Shown here piece after piece: positions 23,907 to 31,363 of a stretch of DNA of 35,205 nucleotides; position 1 is the stretch's first letter; the number at the start of each line of letters is the position of its first letter. Position numbers and translations under genes: made by a program. This DNA comes from F1-20-MAGs119 sp040401695. GTDB taxonomy: Bacteria; Actinomycetota; Acidimicrobiia; Acidimicrobiales; Ilumatobacteraceae. Location: positions 1 to 35,205 of the forward strand of contig JBBANY010000018.1 in assembly GCA_040401695.1 (NCBI GenBank), given 5' to 3'. The notes under the pieces were generated by a model that was not told the origin of the DNA, made no database searches, and saw only the letters and a program-made list of their open reading frames with translations.

Positions 23907-24845
23907 GTGACAGGAAACAACGCGAACCTCGACCAAAAGCTGAATCTCGGCAAGTACGGCATCTTCTCTGCCGCCTTCGAACTGCAGCCCGCGGCCATCG
24001 CCCGCGAAGGCTTCGCCGAACTCGATGCAATGGGATGGTCGACGTTCTGGATCGGCGAAACGACGAACCGCGAGATCTTCGCCAACGCGATGTTGCTGCT
24101 CGGAGCCAGCCACAACATCAAGCTCGCCAGCGGCATCGCCAACCTGCAATTGCGCGCACCGGTGTCGATGAACGCCGGCTGGATGACCGTGTCCGAGGCA
24201 TTCCCCGATCGGTTCATCCTCGGAGTCGGTGTCAGCCACGCATCATTCGTGCAGCGCGCCCTGCCCGGCGTCGACTACGACAAGCCGCTCACCCGCATGC
24301 GTGAGTACCTCGACGAAATGGATGCTGCCGAGTTCATCTGCCCGAAACCCGCATCGCCGCGTCGGGTCCTCGGTGCCGTCGGGCCGCGCATGGTGCGCCT
24401 CGCCGCCGAGCGCACCGACGGTGCATTCACCTATCTCATGCCACCCGAGCACACCGTGCGAGCTCGGGGCGATCTCGATTCCGTGTCGTCACCCGGTGCG
24501 AAGAACCTCGCGGTGGAACTGATGGTCGTTCTCGACACCAACGCCGACTCCGCGCGCGAAACCGCACGTCGCAATCTCACCCGCTACCTGCAGCAGCCGA
24601 ACTATCTCAACGGCCTCCGTTCGTTCGGCTTCACCGATGACGACTTTGGTTCGGCTTCGACGCCCGCCTCCGACCGCGTCATCGACGCCATCGTCGCGTG
24701 GGGTGACGAAGACGCAATCGTGCGCCGCATCCGCGAGCACGAAGCAGCCGGTGCCGACCACGTGGCAATCCAGGTTCTCACGTCGACGCCGCGCACCATG
24801 CCGCACGTCGAATGGCGCCGCCTCGCCGACGCACTCGGCGTCTGA
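23907..24845 (+). CDS. LLM-class (probably F420-dependent) oxidoreductase
   Basis: 312 aa, luciferase-like TIM barrel. Early family blocks are GYGIF-like KYGIFSAAF, FAELDAMGWSTFWIGE, ASHNIKLASGIANLQLRAP and PDRFILGVGVSH, followed by RVLGAVGPRMVRLAAERTDGAFTY. These match the group of LLM enzymes annotated as F420-dependent in mycobacteria and Acidimicrobiia. Substrate unknown. GTG 23907 is chosen on a TAGTTT box 6 nt upstream. It is convergent with a second LLM gene, 9 bp apart; the two are not close paralogues by eye (different lengths and C-termini). Confidence 0.88.
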   Translation: MTGNNANLDQKLNLGKYGIFSAAFELQPAAIAREGFAELDAMGWSTFWIGETTNREIFANAMLLLGASHNIKLASGIANLQLRAPVSMNAGWMTVSEAFPDRFILGVGVSHASFVQRALPGVDYDKPLTRMREYLDEMDAAEFICPKPASPRRVLGAVGPRMVRLAAERTDGAFTYLMPPEHTVRARGDLDSVSSPGAKNLAVELMVVLDTNADSARETARRNLTRYLQQPNYLNGLRSFGFTDDDFGSASTPASDRVIDAIVAWGDEDAIVRRIREHEAAGADHVAIQVLTSTPRTMPHVEWRRLADALGV

Positions 24846-24854
24846 ACCGAGCCG

Positions 24855-25847
24855 TCAGCTGCGCGAGGGACTGAGTTCCTCGACGGCCTTCCAGTAGTTC
24901 AGTTCCGGGTCGAGAGCCATGATCGCAATCGAGCTGGTCGTCACACCGTTGGCAAAGTAGGCGTCGATCTTCTTGCGGCACTCCGCGGGCGAGCCGTGCA
25001 CCACCAATTCGTCGACAACCTCGTCGGGAATCGCGGCGAGCGCGGCCTTGCGATCGCCGGCTTTCCACGCGTCCCACATGCCCTGCAGCTGCGGCCCGCG
25101 ACCGAGCCATTCGTGGAATGCCGCGTACACCGGGACGTTGAGATAGGCGGCGATCGCGAACTTGGCCGCCTGGCGCACGACCTCGGTGTTTTCACTCGGG
25201 CAGCAGAAGATGCGACACACGATTTCCTTCGGCTGGCCGCCCGCGGCTTCGTTCACCACGGCCGCGACCTTCTTCGTGTCGGTCGGCGACAGCCAGTTGA
25301 TGATGGTGCCGTCTGCCTCGCGCGCCGCGAGTTTCAGCATTCCCTCGCGCAGGGCCGCAACGAGAATCTGCGGCTTCACTTCGGGCCGCACGCCGAGACG
25401 GAAACCGTTCACCTCGAAGGTGTCGTATTTCTTTGCGATCTTCTCACCGGCGAGGGCGTCGTGGAGAAAGCGCACGACGTCGCGCACCTTCTTGTACGGC
25501 TCGACGAACGGCACACCGTTCCACTTCTCGACGATGACGTTGCTCGACGAACCGATGCCGATGGCGAAGCGACCCGGTGCCGCGTCGGCCAACGATGCGA
25601 CGCACTGCGCGAAGGCCGCAGGCGAACGTGTGAATGCGGGGATGATGGCGGTGCCCAGTCGCAGACGCGGCTCCCATGCGGCGGCCATCGCAAGTGGTGT
25701 GAAGCCGTCGGCGCCATCCGATTCGGCGGACCAGATGTCGCTGTAGCCAAGGTCGGCGAGTTTCGCGAGACCATCGCGATGGGTGTGGAGATGCCCCGGC
25801 AGCGGAACAGTCATGCCGTTGCGGCGAGGAAGAGATGCGCCCGTCAT
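24855..25847 (-). CDS. LLM-class (probably F420-dependent) oxidoreductase
   Basis: 330 aa, luciferase-like TIM barrel. Family blocks are LADLGYSDIWSAESDGADGFTPLAMAA-type N-terminus, RLRLGTAIIPAFTRSPAAFAQ and GRFAIGIGSSSNVIVEKWNG, then a LGVRPEVKPQILVAALREGML block. These are typical of F420-dependent members of the family. ATG 25847 is preferred because GGAAAG stands about 11 nt upstream; ATG 25814 is possible. It follows the TesB-like thioesterase by 25 bp on the same strand, so the two are probably one operon. Substrate unknown. Confidence 0.88.
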   Translation of the reverse strand: MTGASLPRRNGMTVPLPGHLHTHRDGLAKLADLGYSDIWSAESDGADGFTPLAMAAAWEPRLRLGTAIIPAFTRSPAAFAQCVASLADAAPGRFAIGIGSSSNVIVEKWNGVPFVEPYKKVRDVVRFLHDALAGEKIAKKYDTFEVNGFRLGVRPEVKPQILVAALREGMLKLAAREADGTIINWLSPTDTKKVAAVVNEAAGGQPKEIVCRIFCCPSENTEVVRQAAKFAIAAYLNVPVYAAFHEWLGRGPQLQGMWDAWKAGDRKAALAAIPDEVVDELVVHGSPAECRKKIDAYFANGVTTSSIAIMALDPELNYWKAVEELSPSRS

Positions 25848-25872
25848 GGCGCCATCTTTCCAGAAACGGCAA

Positions 25873-26670
25873 TCAGGGCCAGTAACGGAAGATGACGCTC
25901 TGGCTGGCCGTGGCGAGCAGCGTGCCGTCCTCGGCGAACATGTGGACGAGTCCGTGCCCGAAGCCGCGCTCGACGGCGTGGATGCGAATGTCGAGCAACA
26001 CCCACTCGGTCGGCACCAACTTCACCACGCGCAGTGTGTTGTCGATGCTGTTTCCGCCACCACGAACACCCATCGCATGGCTGATGGCCATCGGCACGAA
26101 ATCGCCGAGCACCGCGAGAGCACTCGCATCGATGCCCTCGATGACCTGCGGGATGCGTGCCCACATCAAGGTCCGGCCGTCGCCGAGCGTGCCGTCGAGC
26201 GAGTCGATCGCCCGACCTTTTGCCATGCGCTGCTCGAGGGTGTCGTTGATCGACCCGTCGGCAACCAGACGGTGTTCACGCGGCGGACAATCGAGTGGTG
26301 CCGGCACCTCGGGCATCACCTCGAACTGGCCGTGGACGTCCATCGGTCTGTCGCCGAGCGCGGCGTTGACGGTGAGGATTTCGCGCGAACCGACGTGGCA
26401 CACCGCGCGGGCCTGCGTGATCTGATGACCGGCCACCGCAACCGTCACGTCGATGTCGAGAACCTGACCGGGTTTGGCGTAGGCGAGGTACTGCGAAGTC
26501 GCCCAGATGATGTTGCGGCCCGTCGTGCCTTCCATCGCCGAGATCGCCGCACCGAGACCGCAACCACCGAAGAGGAAGTTGCCCGACGTCGACACGCGCT
26601 GCGTGACTTCCATGTGCCAGCGGAACGGATTGTGACTGTGCTCCAGACCGAGAAACGCCCGCGTATCCAT
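25873..26670 (-). CDS. TesB-like double-hotdog acyl-CoA thioesterase
   Basis: 265 aa with two hotdog repeats. The first has GNFLFGGCGLGAAISAME and RNIIWATSQYLAYAKPGQ. The second has ISHAMG, NSIDNTLRVVKL and LLATASQSVIFR. The three residues matching the E. coli TesB catalytic set can be placed as Asp190, Thr212 and Gln257. It would hydrolyse acyl-CoA to free acid and CoA. Chain length is not readable. ATG 26670 lies 9 nt after a TAGCGT box. It heads a two-gene unit with the LLM oxidoreductase and is divergent from the amidase. Confidence 0.82.
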   Translation of the reverse strand: MDTRAFLGLEHSHNPFRWHMEVTQRVSTSGNFLFGGCGLGAAISAMEGTTGRNIIWATSQYLAYAKPGQVLDIDVTVAVAGHQITQARAVCHVGSREILTVNAALGDRPMDVHGQFEVMPEVPAPLDCPPREHRLVADGSINDTLEQRMAKGRAIDSLDGTLGDGRTLMWARIPQVIEGIDASALAVLGDFVPMAISHAMGVRGGGNSIDNTLRVVKLVPTEWVLLDIRIHAVERGFGHGLVHMFAEDGTLLATASQSVIFRYWP

Positions 26671-26679
26671 GACAACGAC

Positions 26680-26685
26680 ACGCTA
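26680..26685 (-). promoter_or_regulatory. Putative -10 box (TAGCGT) for the thioesterase
   Basis: Minus-strand TAGCGT, 9 nt, ATG 26670. Identical to the adenosyltransferase -10 in hexamer and spacing. Confidence 0.4.
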
Positions 26686-26706
26686 ACTGGACCACGAGAA
26701 CTCCAG

Positions 26707-26712
26707 TAGTTT
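26707..26712 (+). promoter_or_regulatory. Putative -10 box (TAGTTT) for the amidase
   Basis: TAGTTT, 7 nt, ATG 26720. Divergent from the thioesterase -10, with 21 bp between the two boxes. Confidence 0.4.
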
Positions 26713-26719
26713 CGGCGCC

Positions 26720-28129
26720 ATGACGCATGCCTCATCCGACACCCACCAAGGCGATGCCTGCGGCCTTGTCGACGAATTCCGCGCGGGTCACCGACACCCT
26801 GTGGAAGAGATGCAGGCATCTATCGCGGCGGCCGAGGCGAACAAGAAAGCAGGGCTCAACGCGTTCAGTTTCATCGACCCCGAACGCGCGCTCGCAGCCG
26901 CTGCACGCGCCGACGTCGACCTGCCTTTCGGTGGTGTCCCGCTGGCGGTGAAGGAACTCGAATCCGTCGCAGGGTGGCCCGACACCGAAGCCAGCGTCGC
27001 GTTCGCCAACCGTCGCGGATCGCACACCTCGTTGCAGGTCGAACGACTCACGCGCGAGGGCGGGATGATCCCCTATGCGATGACAACGGCGAGCGAGTTC
27101 GGCGGAGTCAACGTGACGCGCACGCTGCTGAACGGATCGACACACAACCCGTGGCAGCACGGTCGCACTCCGGGCGGGTCGTCGGGTGGCAGCGCCGCGG
27201 CAGTCGCCGGCGGCCTGTGCACCATCGCAACCGCCGGTGACGGCGGCGGATCGATTCGCATTCCCGCGGGGTTCTGCGGCCTCGTCGGCCTGAAGTCGAC
27301 CTACGGACGCATTCCCCGCGCGCCGATGCACTACCTCGGCAACCTCACCGTCTCGACCGGTTGCGTCTCGCGCAGCATCCGTGACACCGCGCGCTGGTTC
27401 GACATCGCCAACGGCCACGATGCTCGCGACCCACTGTCACTCCCCCGGGTCTCGGGGTGGGAAGACGAACTCGGCACGATCGACCTGGGTGGTCTTCGGG
27501 TTGCCGTCGTCGACGACTGGGGTGGTGCAACCGTGTCACCAGCGATGTGGTCCGTGCTCGAAGACGCGGCCGACTGGCTGATTCGCACGACCGGCATGCG
27601 GCGCGTCGACGATGTCGACACGAAGTTGCCGAGCATGGGTGCAGCGTGGTCGATCTCGGGAATGATCTCGATCCGCGAAGAGTTGGGTGATCTCTGGCCC
27701 GGTTGCGCCGACGACCTGACTCCCGAAATTCGCATGGGTCTCCAGTTCACGGAGGGCCTGTACGGCTCGCAGGCTCGCCACAAGATCGAAACGCGTCGAG
27801 GCGCGCTGAACGAACGCATGGCCGAGATCTTCCGCAACGTCGACATCGTGATGACGGCCAGCAACCCCGACGTCGCGTTCGGAGCCGACGGGCCGTTGCC
27901 CGACACGTTCGGCGGCATCGTTGCAGGAGCCAACAACAACGGGCGACTCACGTTCCCCGCGAACCTGCACGGCAATCCGGCGATTTCGGTTCCCGCCGGC
28001 ACGGTCGACGGTCTCCCCGTCGGCCTGCAGATCGTCGGCAAGCACTTCCAGGAACAGGTGCTGCTCGAGATCGGACTCGCGATGGAGCGCGGCCGACCAT
28101 GGCCCTGCGTTGCACCACTCGCCCGTTGA
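26720..28129 (+). CDS. Amidase signature family protein
   Basis: 469 aa. The Ser-cisSer-Lys triad is present: Lys78 (VPLAVKEL), cis-Ser in PGGSSGGSAAA (Ser154/155) and nucleophile Ser178 in GDGGGSIRIPAGFCG. The C-terminal part has FPANLHGNPAISVPAG and GLPVGLQIVGKHFQE, normal for amidases that act on small amides rather than GatA, for which no gatB or gatC neighbour is seen. The segment usually reading GTDTGGS here reads AGDGGGS. Substrate unknown; amide or acylamide hydrolysis feeding the CoA-transferase next door is only an inference. A CoA-transferase follows after 45 bp on the same strand. Confidence 0.9.
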   Translation: MTHASSDTHQGDACGLVDEFRAGHRHPVEEMQASIAAAEANKKAGLNAFSFIDPERALAAAARADVDLPFGGVPLAVKELESVAGWPDTEASVAFANRRGSHTSLQVERLTREGGMIPYAMTTASEFGGVNVTRTLLNGSTHNPWQHGRTPGGSSGGSAAAVAGGLCTIATAGDGGGSIRIPAGFCGLVGLKSTYGRIPRAPMHYLGNLTVSTGCVSRSIRDTARWFDIANGHDARDPLSLPRVSGWEDELGTIDLGGLRVAVVDDWGGATVSPAMWSVLEDAADWLIRTTGMRRVDDVDTKLPSMGAAWSISGMISIREELGDLWPGCADDLTPEIRMGLQFTEGLYGSQARHKIETRRGALNERMAEIFRNVDIVMTASNPDVAFGADGPLPDTFGGIVAGANNNGRLTFPANLHGNPAISVPAGTVDGLPVGLQIVGKHFQEQVLLEIGLAMERGRPWPCVAPLAR

Positions 28130-28174
28130 TCTGACAACATCTCCCCAACACACGACGACGTTCCGGGGGGAACA

Positions 28175-29362
28175 ATGACCACGAACCAGCCGCCGTTGAC
28201 GGGAATCAAGGTTGTCGACATGTCGACCATGATCTCGGGACCGCTCACCGCGATGATGCTCGCCGACTACGGCGCCGACGTCATCAAGATCGAGTCACCC
28301 GGCCAGGGTGACCTCATGCGTTATCTCGGTACGCAGAAGAACGGCCTCACCGGTCTCTTCCATCTCAACAACCGCGGCAAGCGTTCGATCGGCTTGAACG
28401 TGAAGTCAAAAGAGGGTCTCGAGATCCTCACCAAACTCATCGCGGAAGCCGACGTGTTCGTGCAGAACTACCGCCCCGGCGCGATGGACCGCCTCGGCCT
28501 CGGCTACGAGGACGTGAAGAAGTTCAACCCGGGAATCATCTACGTGTCGATCAGCGGTTATGGCCCCGACGGCCCGAACAGCCACCGTCGCGTGTACGAC
28601 AACGTCATCCAGGCCGCTAGCGGAGTCGCATCGGTGCAGTCCGACCCGGGCACCGGCAAGCCGCAGATGTTGCGCAACCTCGCCTGCGACAAGGTCACCT
28701 CGTACACCGCAATGCAGTCGATCTGCGCCGCACTCTTCGCACGCGAGCGCGGCACCGCGCAGGGCCAGCACATCGTTGTCGCAATGCTCGATGCCGCCGT
28801 GTCGTTCCTGTGGCCCGACGCCGGCATGGACGCGACCGTCCTCGACGACGACGCCACCCGCATGCCCACGCTCGGCGCCAACTACAACGTCACGGTCCTC
28901 GAGGACGGCTACTGCGCCAGCTCCGCCGTCAGCGACGTCGAGTTCAAGGGCCTGTGGGCGGCGTTGGGTCGTCCCGATCTTGCCGACGACCCGCGCTTTG
29001 CCACGGCCGCAGCGCGTTCGCAGAACGCGGGCGAACTGGTGAAGACGATGAAGGAACTGTCGTCGCAGACCAAGCTCGCCGACTTCCTGCGCGTCGCCGA
29101 GGAACACGACCTGCCGGCATCACCGGTGAACTCAATTGCCGATCTACCCAACGACGCACAGATCAAGAACAACAAGATCTTCGTCGAGCGCACGCACCCC
29201 GTCATGGGCAAGGTGCGCGAGGTGCGCCCCGCTGCTCGGTTCAGCGACACGGAACTTCGTGTCAGCGCACCGGCACCGATGCGCGGCGAACACTCCGACG
29301 ACATCGTGCGCGAGATCGGCCTCGACCCGGTCGCGCTGCGCGAAGCCGGCGCGATCTTCTAG
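28175..29362 (+). CDS. CaiB/BaiF family III CoA-transferase
   Basis: 395 aa. Moves CoA between carboxylic acids, or acts as a racemase such as alpha-methylacyl-CoA racemase. Family blocks are GIKVVDMSTMISGPLTAMMLADYGADVIKIE (given as a span, residues 10-40), NRGKRSIGLNVKS, FVQNYRPGAMDRLGLGY, and catalytic Asp142 in RRVYDNVIQAASG. The C-terminus has ASPVNSIADLPND and HPVMGKVREV, also typical. A strong GGGGGGAACA stands directly upstream of ATG 28175, so it is SD-led rather than leaderless. It lies downstream of the amidase and is convergent with the acyl-CoA dehydrogenase, 18 bp apart. Confidence 0.93.
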   Translation: MTTNQPPLTGIKVVDMSTMISGPLTAMMLADYGADVIKIESPGQGDLMRYLGTQKNGLTGLFHLNNRGKRSIGLNVKSKEGLEILTKLIAEADVFVQNYRPGAMDRLGLGYEDVKKFNPGIIYVSISGYGPDGPNSHRRVYDNVIQAASGVASVQSDPGTGKPQMLRNLACDKVTSYTAMQSICAALFARERGTAQGQHIVVAMLDAAVSFLWPDAGMDATVLDDDATRMPTLGANYNVTVLEDGYCASSAVSDVEFKGLWAALGRPDLADDPRFATAAARSQNAGELVKTMKELSSQTKLADFLRVAEEHDLPASPVNSIADLPNDAQIKNNKIFVERTHPVMGKVREVRPAARFSDTELRVSAPAPMRGEHSDDIVREIGLDPVALREAGAIF

Positions 29363-29380
29363 ATCTTCACTTCCCGAATA

Positions 29381-30538
29381 TCAGCGGGTCAGCGACCGAC
29401 CGACGATCTCTTTCATGATCTCGGTTGTACCGCCGTAAATGGTCTGGATGCGGCTGTCGGCCCACGCACGTGCGATGGGGTATTCGCGCATGTAGCCGTA
29501 GCCGCCGTGCAACTGCAGACAACGGTCGACGACCTTGTTCTGTAGTTCGGTGCACCAGTACTTCGCCGCCGCCGCCTGTTCGGCACTCAGCTTGGCGTCG
29601 CAGTGCAGTTCGATGCAGCGGTCGACGTACACCTGGGCGATCTGAACCTCGGTGGCCAGTTCGGCAAGGAGGAACTTCGAGTTCTGGAACTGTGAGATCG
29701 ACTGACCGAAGGCCTTGCGCTCTTTCGTGTAGTCGAGCGTCCACTTCACCGCTGCATCTGCCACGGCGATCGCGCCGACGGCGATACCGAGACGTTCCTG
29801 GGCGAGGTTCGTCATCAGGTACACGAAGCCCATGCCCTCTTCACCGAGCAGGTTCTCGGCGGGCACTTCGACGTCGTTGAAGAACAACTCTGCGGTGTCC
29901 TGGGCGTGCATACCCAACTTGTCGAGGTTGCGGCCGCGCTCGAAGCCCTTCATGCCGCGCTCGACGATGAGTAGCGAGAAGCCGCGGTGGCCTTTCTCCG
30001 GGTCGGTCTTGCAGACGGTGATGACGAGGTCGCTGTTGATGCCGTTCGAGATGAAGGTCTTGGCACCGTTCACGATGTACGCGCCGCCCTTTTTCACACC
30101 GGTCGTGCGCACACCCGCAACGTCGGAGCCGGTGTTCGGCTCGGTGATGCCGAGCGCACCGATCAACTCGCCCGTGCACATGCCCGGGAGCCACCGCTTC
30201 TTCTGTTCGTCGTTGGCGAGTTCGAGATAGTACGGAAGAACGATGTCGTTGTGCAGCGTGATGCCGTTGCCGCTGCCGATGACGCCCGTCGTGCCGATTT
30301 CCTCGGTCATGATCGCCGCGAAGCGGTAGTCGTTCGTGCCGCCGCCGCCGTACGACTCGGGAACCGTGAGGCCGAGAAATCCCTGCTTGCCGGCGTCGAA
30401 CCACAAGTCGCGCGGGGTGATGCCGTCGCGTTCCCACTCTTCGTGGTTAGGCACCACACGGTCGTCTAGCCAACCGCGGAAGGCGGAGCGGAACTGATCG
30501 TGGGTCTCGTCGAAAATCGTGCGCGGGAAGGCTTCCAT
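29381..30538 (-). CDS. Acyl-CoA dehydrogenase
   Basis: FAD enzyme of beta-oxidation type, 385 aa. Blocks are GFLGLTVPESYGGGG, ALGITEPNTGSDVAGVRT (FAD and substrate contacts), KTFISNG, YTKERKAFGQSISQFQ, and QLHGGYGYMREYPIARAWADSR. The catalytic base is Glu373 in IYGGTTEIMKEIVGRSL. ATG 30538 is chosen over the ORF start at 30577 because TAGATT stands 8 nt before it and family members start here. Chain-length specificity is not evident. It faces the CoA-transferase, and with amidase and thioesterase forms a cluster of CoA-linked catabolic enzymes without a readable substrate. Confidence 0.93.
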   Translation of the reverse strand: MEAFPRTIFDETHDQFRSAFRGWLDDRVVPNHEEWERDGITPRDLWFDAGKQGFLGLTVPESYGGGGTNDYRFAAIMTEEIGTTGVIGSGNGITLHNDIVLPYYLELANDEQKKRWLPGMCTGELIGALGITEPNTGSDVAGVRTTGVKKGGAYIVNGAKTFISNGINSDLVITVCKTDPEKGHRGFSLLIVERGMKGFERGRNLDKLGMHAQDTAELFFNDVEVPAENLLGEEGMGFVYLMTNLAQERLGIAVGAIAVADAAVKWTLDYTKERKAFGQSISQFQNSKFLLAELATEVQIAQVYVDRCIELHCDAKLSAEQAAAAKYWCTELQNKVVDRCLQLHGGYGYMREYPIARAWADSRIQTIYGGTTEIMKEIVGRSLTR

Positions 30539-30546
30539 GAGCGACG

Positions 30547-30552
30547 AATCTA
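30547..30552 (-). promoter_or_regulatory. Putative -10 box (TAGATT) for the acyl-CoA dehydrogenase
   Basis: Minus-strand TAGATT, 8 nt, ATG 30538. The longer ORF start at 30577 would precede the promoter. Confidence 0.4.
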
Positions 30553-30586
30553 GACCGCCACCGGAAAACGACCCCAAACGTGCGGG

Positions 30587-31324
30587 CTATCCCGCCAGCG
30601 TCGCGCGGGCCACCAGGTCGGTTCCGAACGACGTGAGGATGGCGAGATACAAAAGGCCCGTCGCCGCCATCACCGCCGAGTAACTGCGTTCGCGCAACGC
30701 GGCCTTGGTCACCACGACGAGGATCCCCGTCATCACGACGCAGGCGATCCAGAACCAACCCAACATGCCGTTCCATCCGTCGTCGACCGATCCCGTGAGC
30801 ACGCTGATCATGCCCGTCGGCAACAGCATCGCGATCACCTCGAGCGGCAAGGCCCAGTACATGACGTCGACGAGGTCTTTCAGCAACTTGCGCTGCATGC
30901 CGGGCTGCACCAGATACCAGTGGCCGAGCAGCATCGCGTCGGTGATGGCGCCCAGGAACATCGCGCCAATCACCACGCGGTACGAGGCCAGCAACGAATC
31001 CCACGTGCCCGACGATGCGTCGAGTGCGCCCGCCACGACGCCGATGCCACCGATGAGGGGTGCGATCAGCAAACGGTGTGGTGGGGTCTTGCGCAGCGTG
31101 ACCAAAGCCAGCACCACCACGACGAGCGATGCGGCCTCGCGCACAGGAACCGCCCCGAGCGCAAGACCCGCGGCAAACGCTCCGGCGGCCATCGTGGCGT
31201 ACACGCCATGCAGCAGCCAGGTGTATCCGCGGCCGATCTCGCTGTTGCGCACCGTCAACCAGCAGAACAACAACCCGCCGCTCGCCCACTGCAGGAGAAC
31301 GGTCGCGGCATCGAGGCGAATCAC
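30587..31324 (-). CDS. Polytopic membrane protein of unknown function
   Basis: 245 aa with about seven hydrophobic segments, and no cleavable signal. I do not recognise the family. The most distinctive stretch is FLGAITDAMLLGHWYLVQPG near the middle: a His and aromatic residues beside a membrane segment, followed by RKLLKDLVDVMYWALPLE. GHWYL could be a haem or quinone site, but that is speculation. GTG 31324 follows a TAGTTT box by 7 nt. It is flanked on the same strand by the acyl-CoA dehydrogenase 48 bp downstream and a D-aminoacylase-type gene upstream. Confidence 0.75.
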   Translation of the reverse strand: MIRLDAATVLLQWASGGLLFCWLTVRNSEIGRGYTWLLHGVYATMAAGAFAAGLALGAVPVREAASLVVVVLALVTLRKTPPHRLLIAPLIGGIGVVAGALDASSGTWDSLLASYRVVIGAMFLGAITDAMLLGHWYLVQPGMQRKLLKDLVDVMYWALPLEVIAMLLPTGMISVLTGSVDDGWNGMLGWFWIACVVMTGILVVVTKAALRERSYSAVMAATGLLYLAILTSFGTDLVARATLAG

Positions 31325-31331
31325 GCCCTGA

Positions 31332-31337
31332 AAACTA
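31332..31337 (-). promoter_or_regulatory. Putative -10 box (TAGTTT) for the membrane protein
   Basis: Minus-strand TAGTTT, 7 nt, GTG 31324. Same box and spacing as the amidase. Confidence 0.4.
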
Positions 31338-31363
31338 GGCGATGAGCCCCCGTGGCGGGTGGT

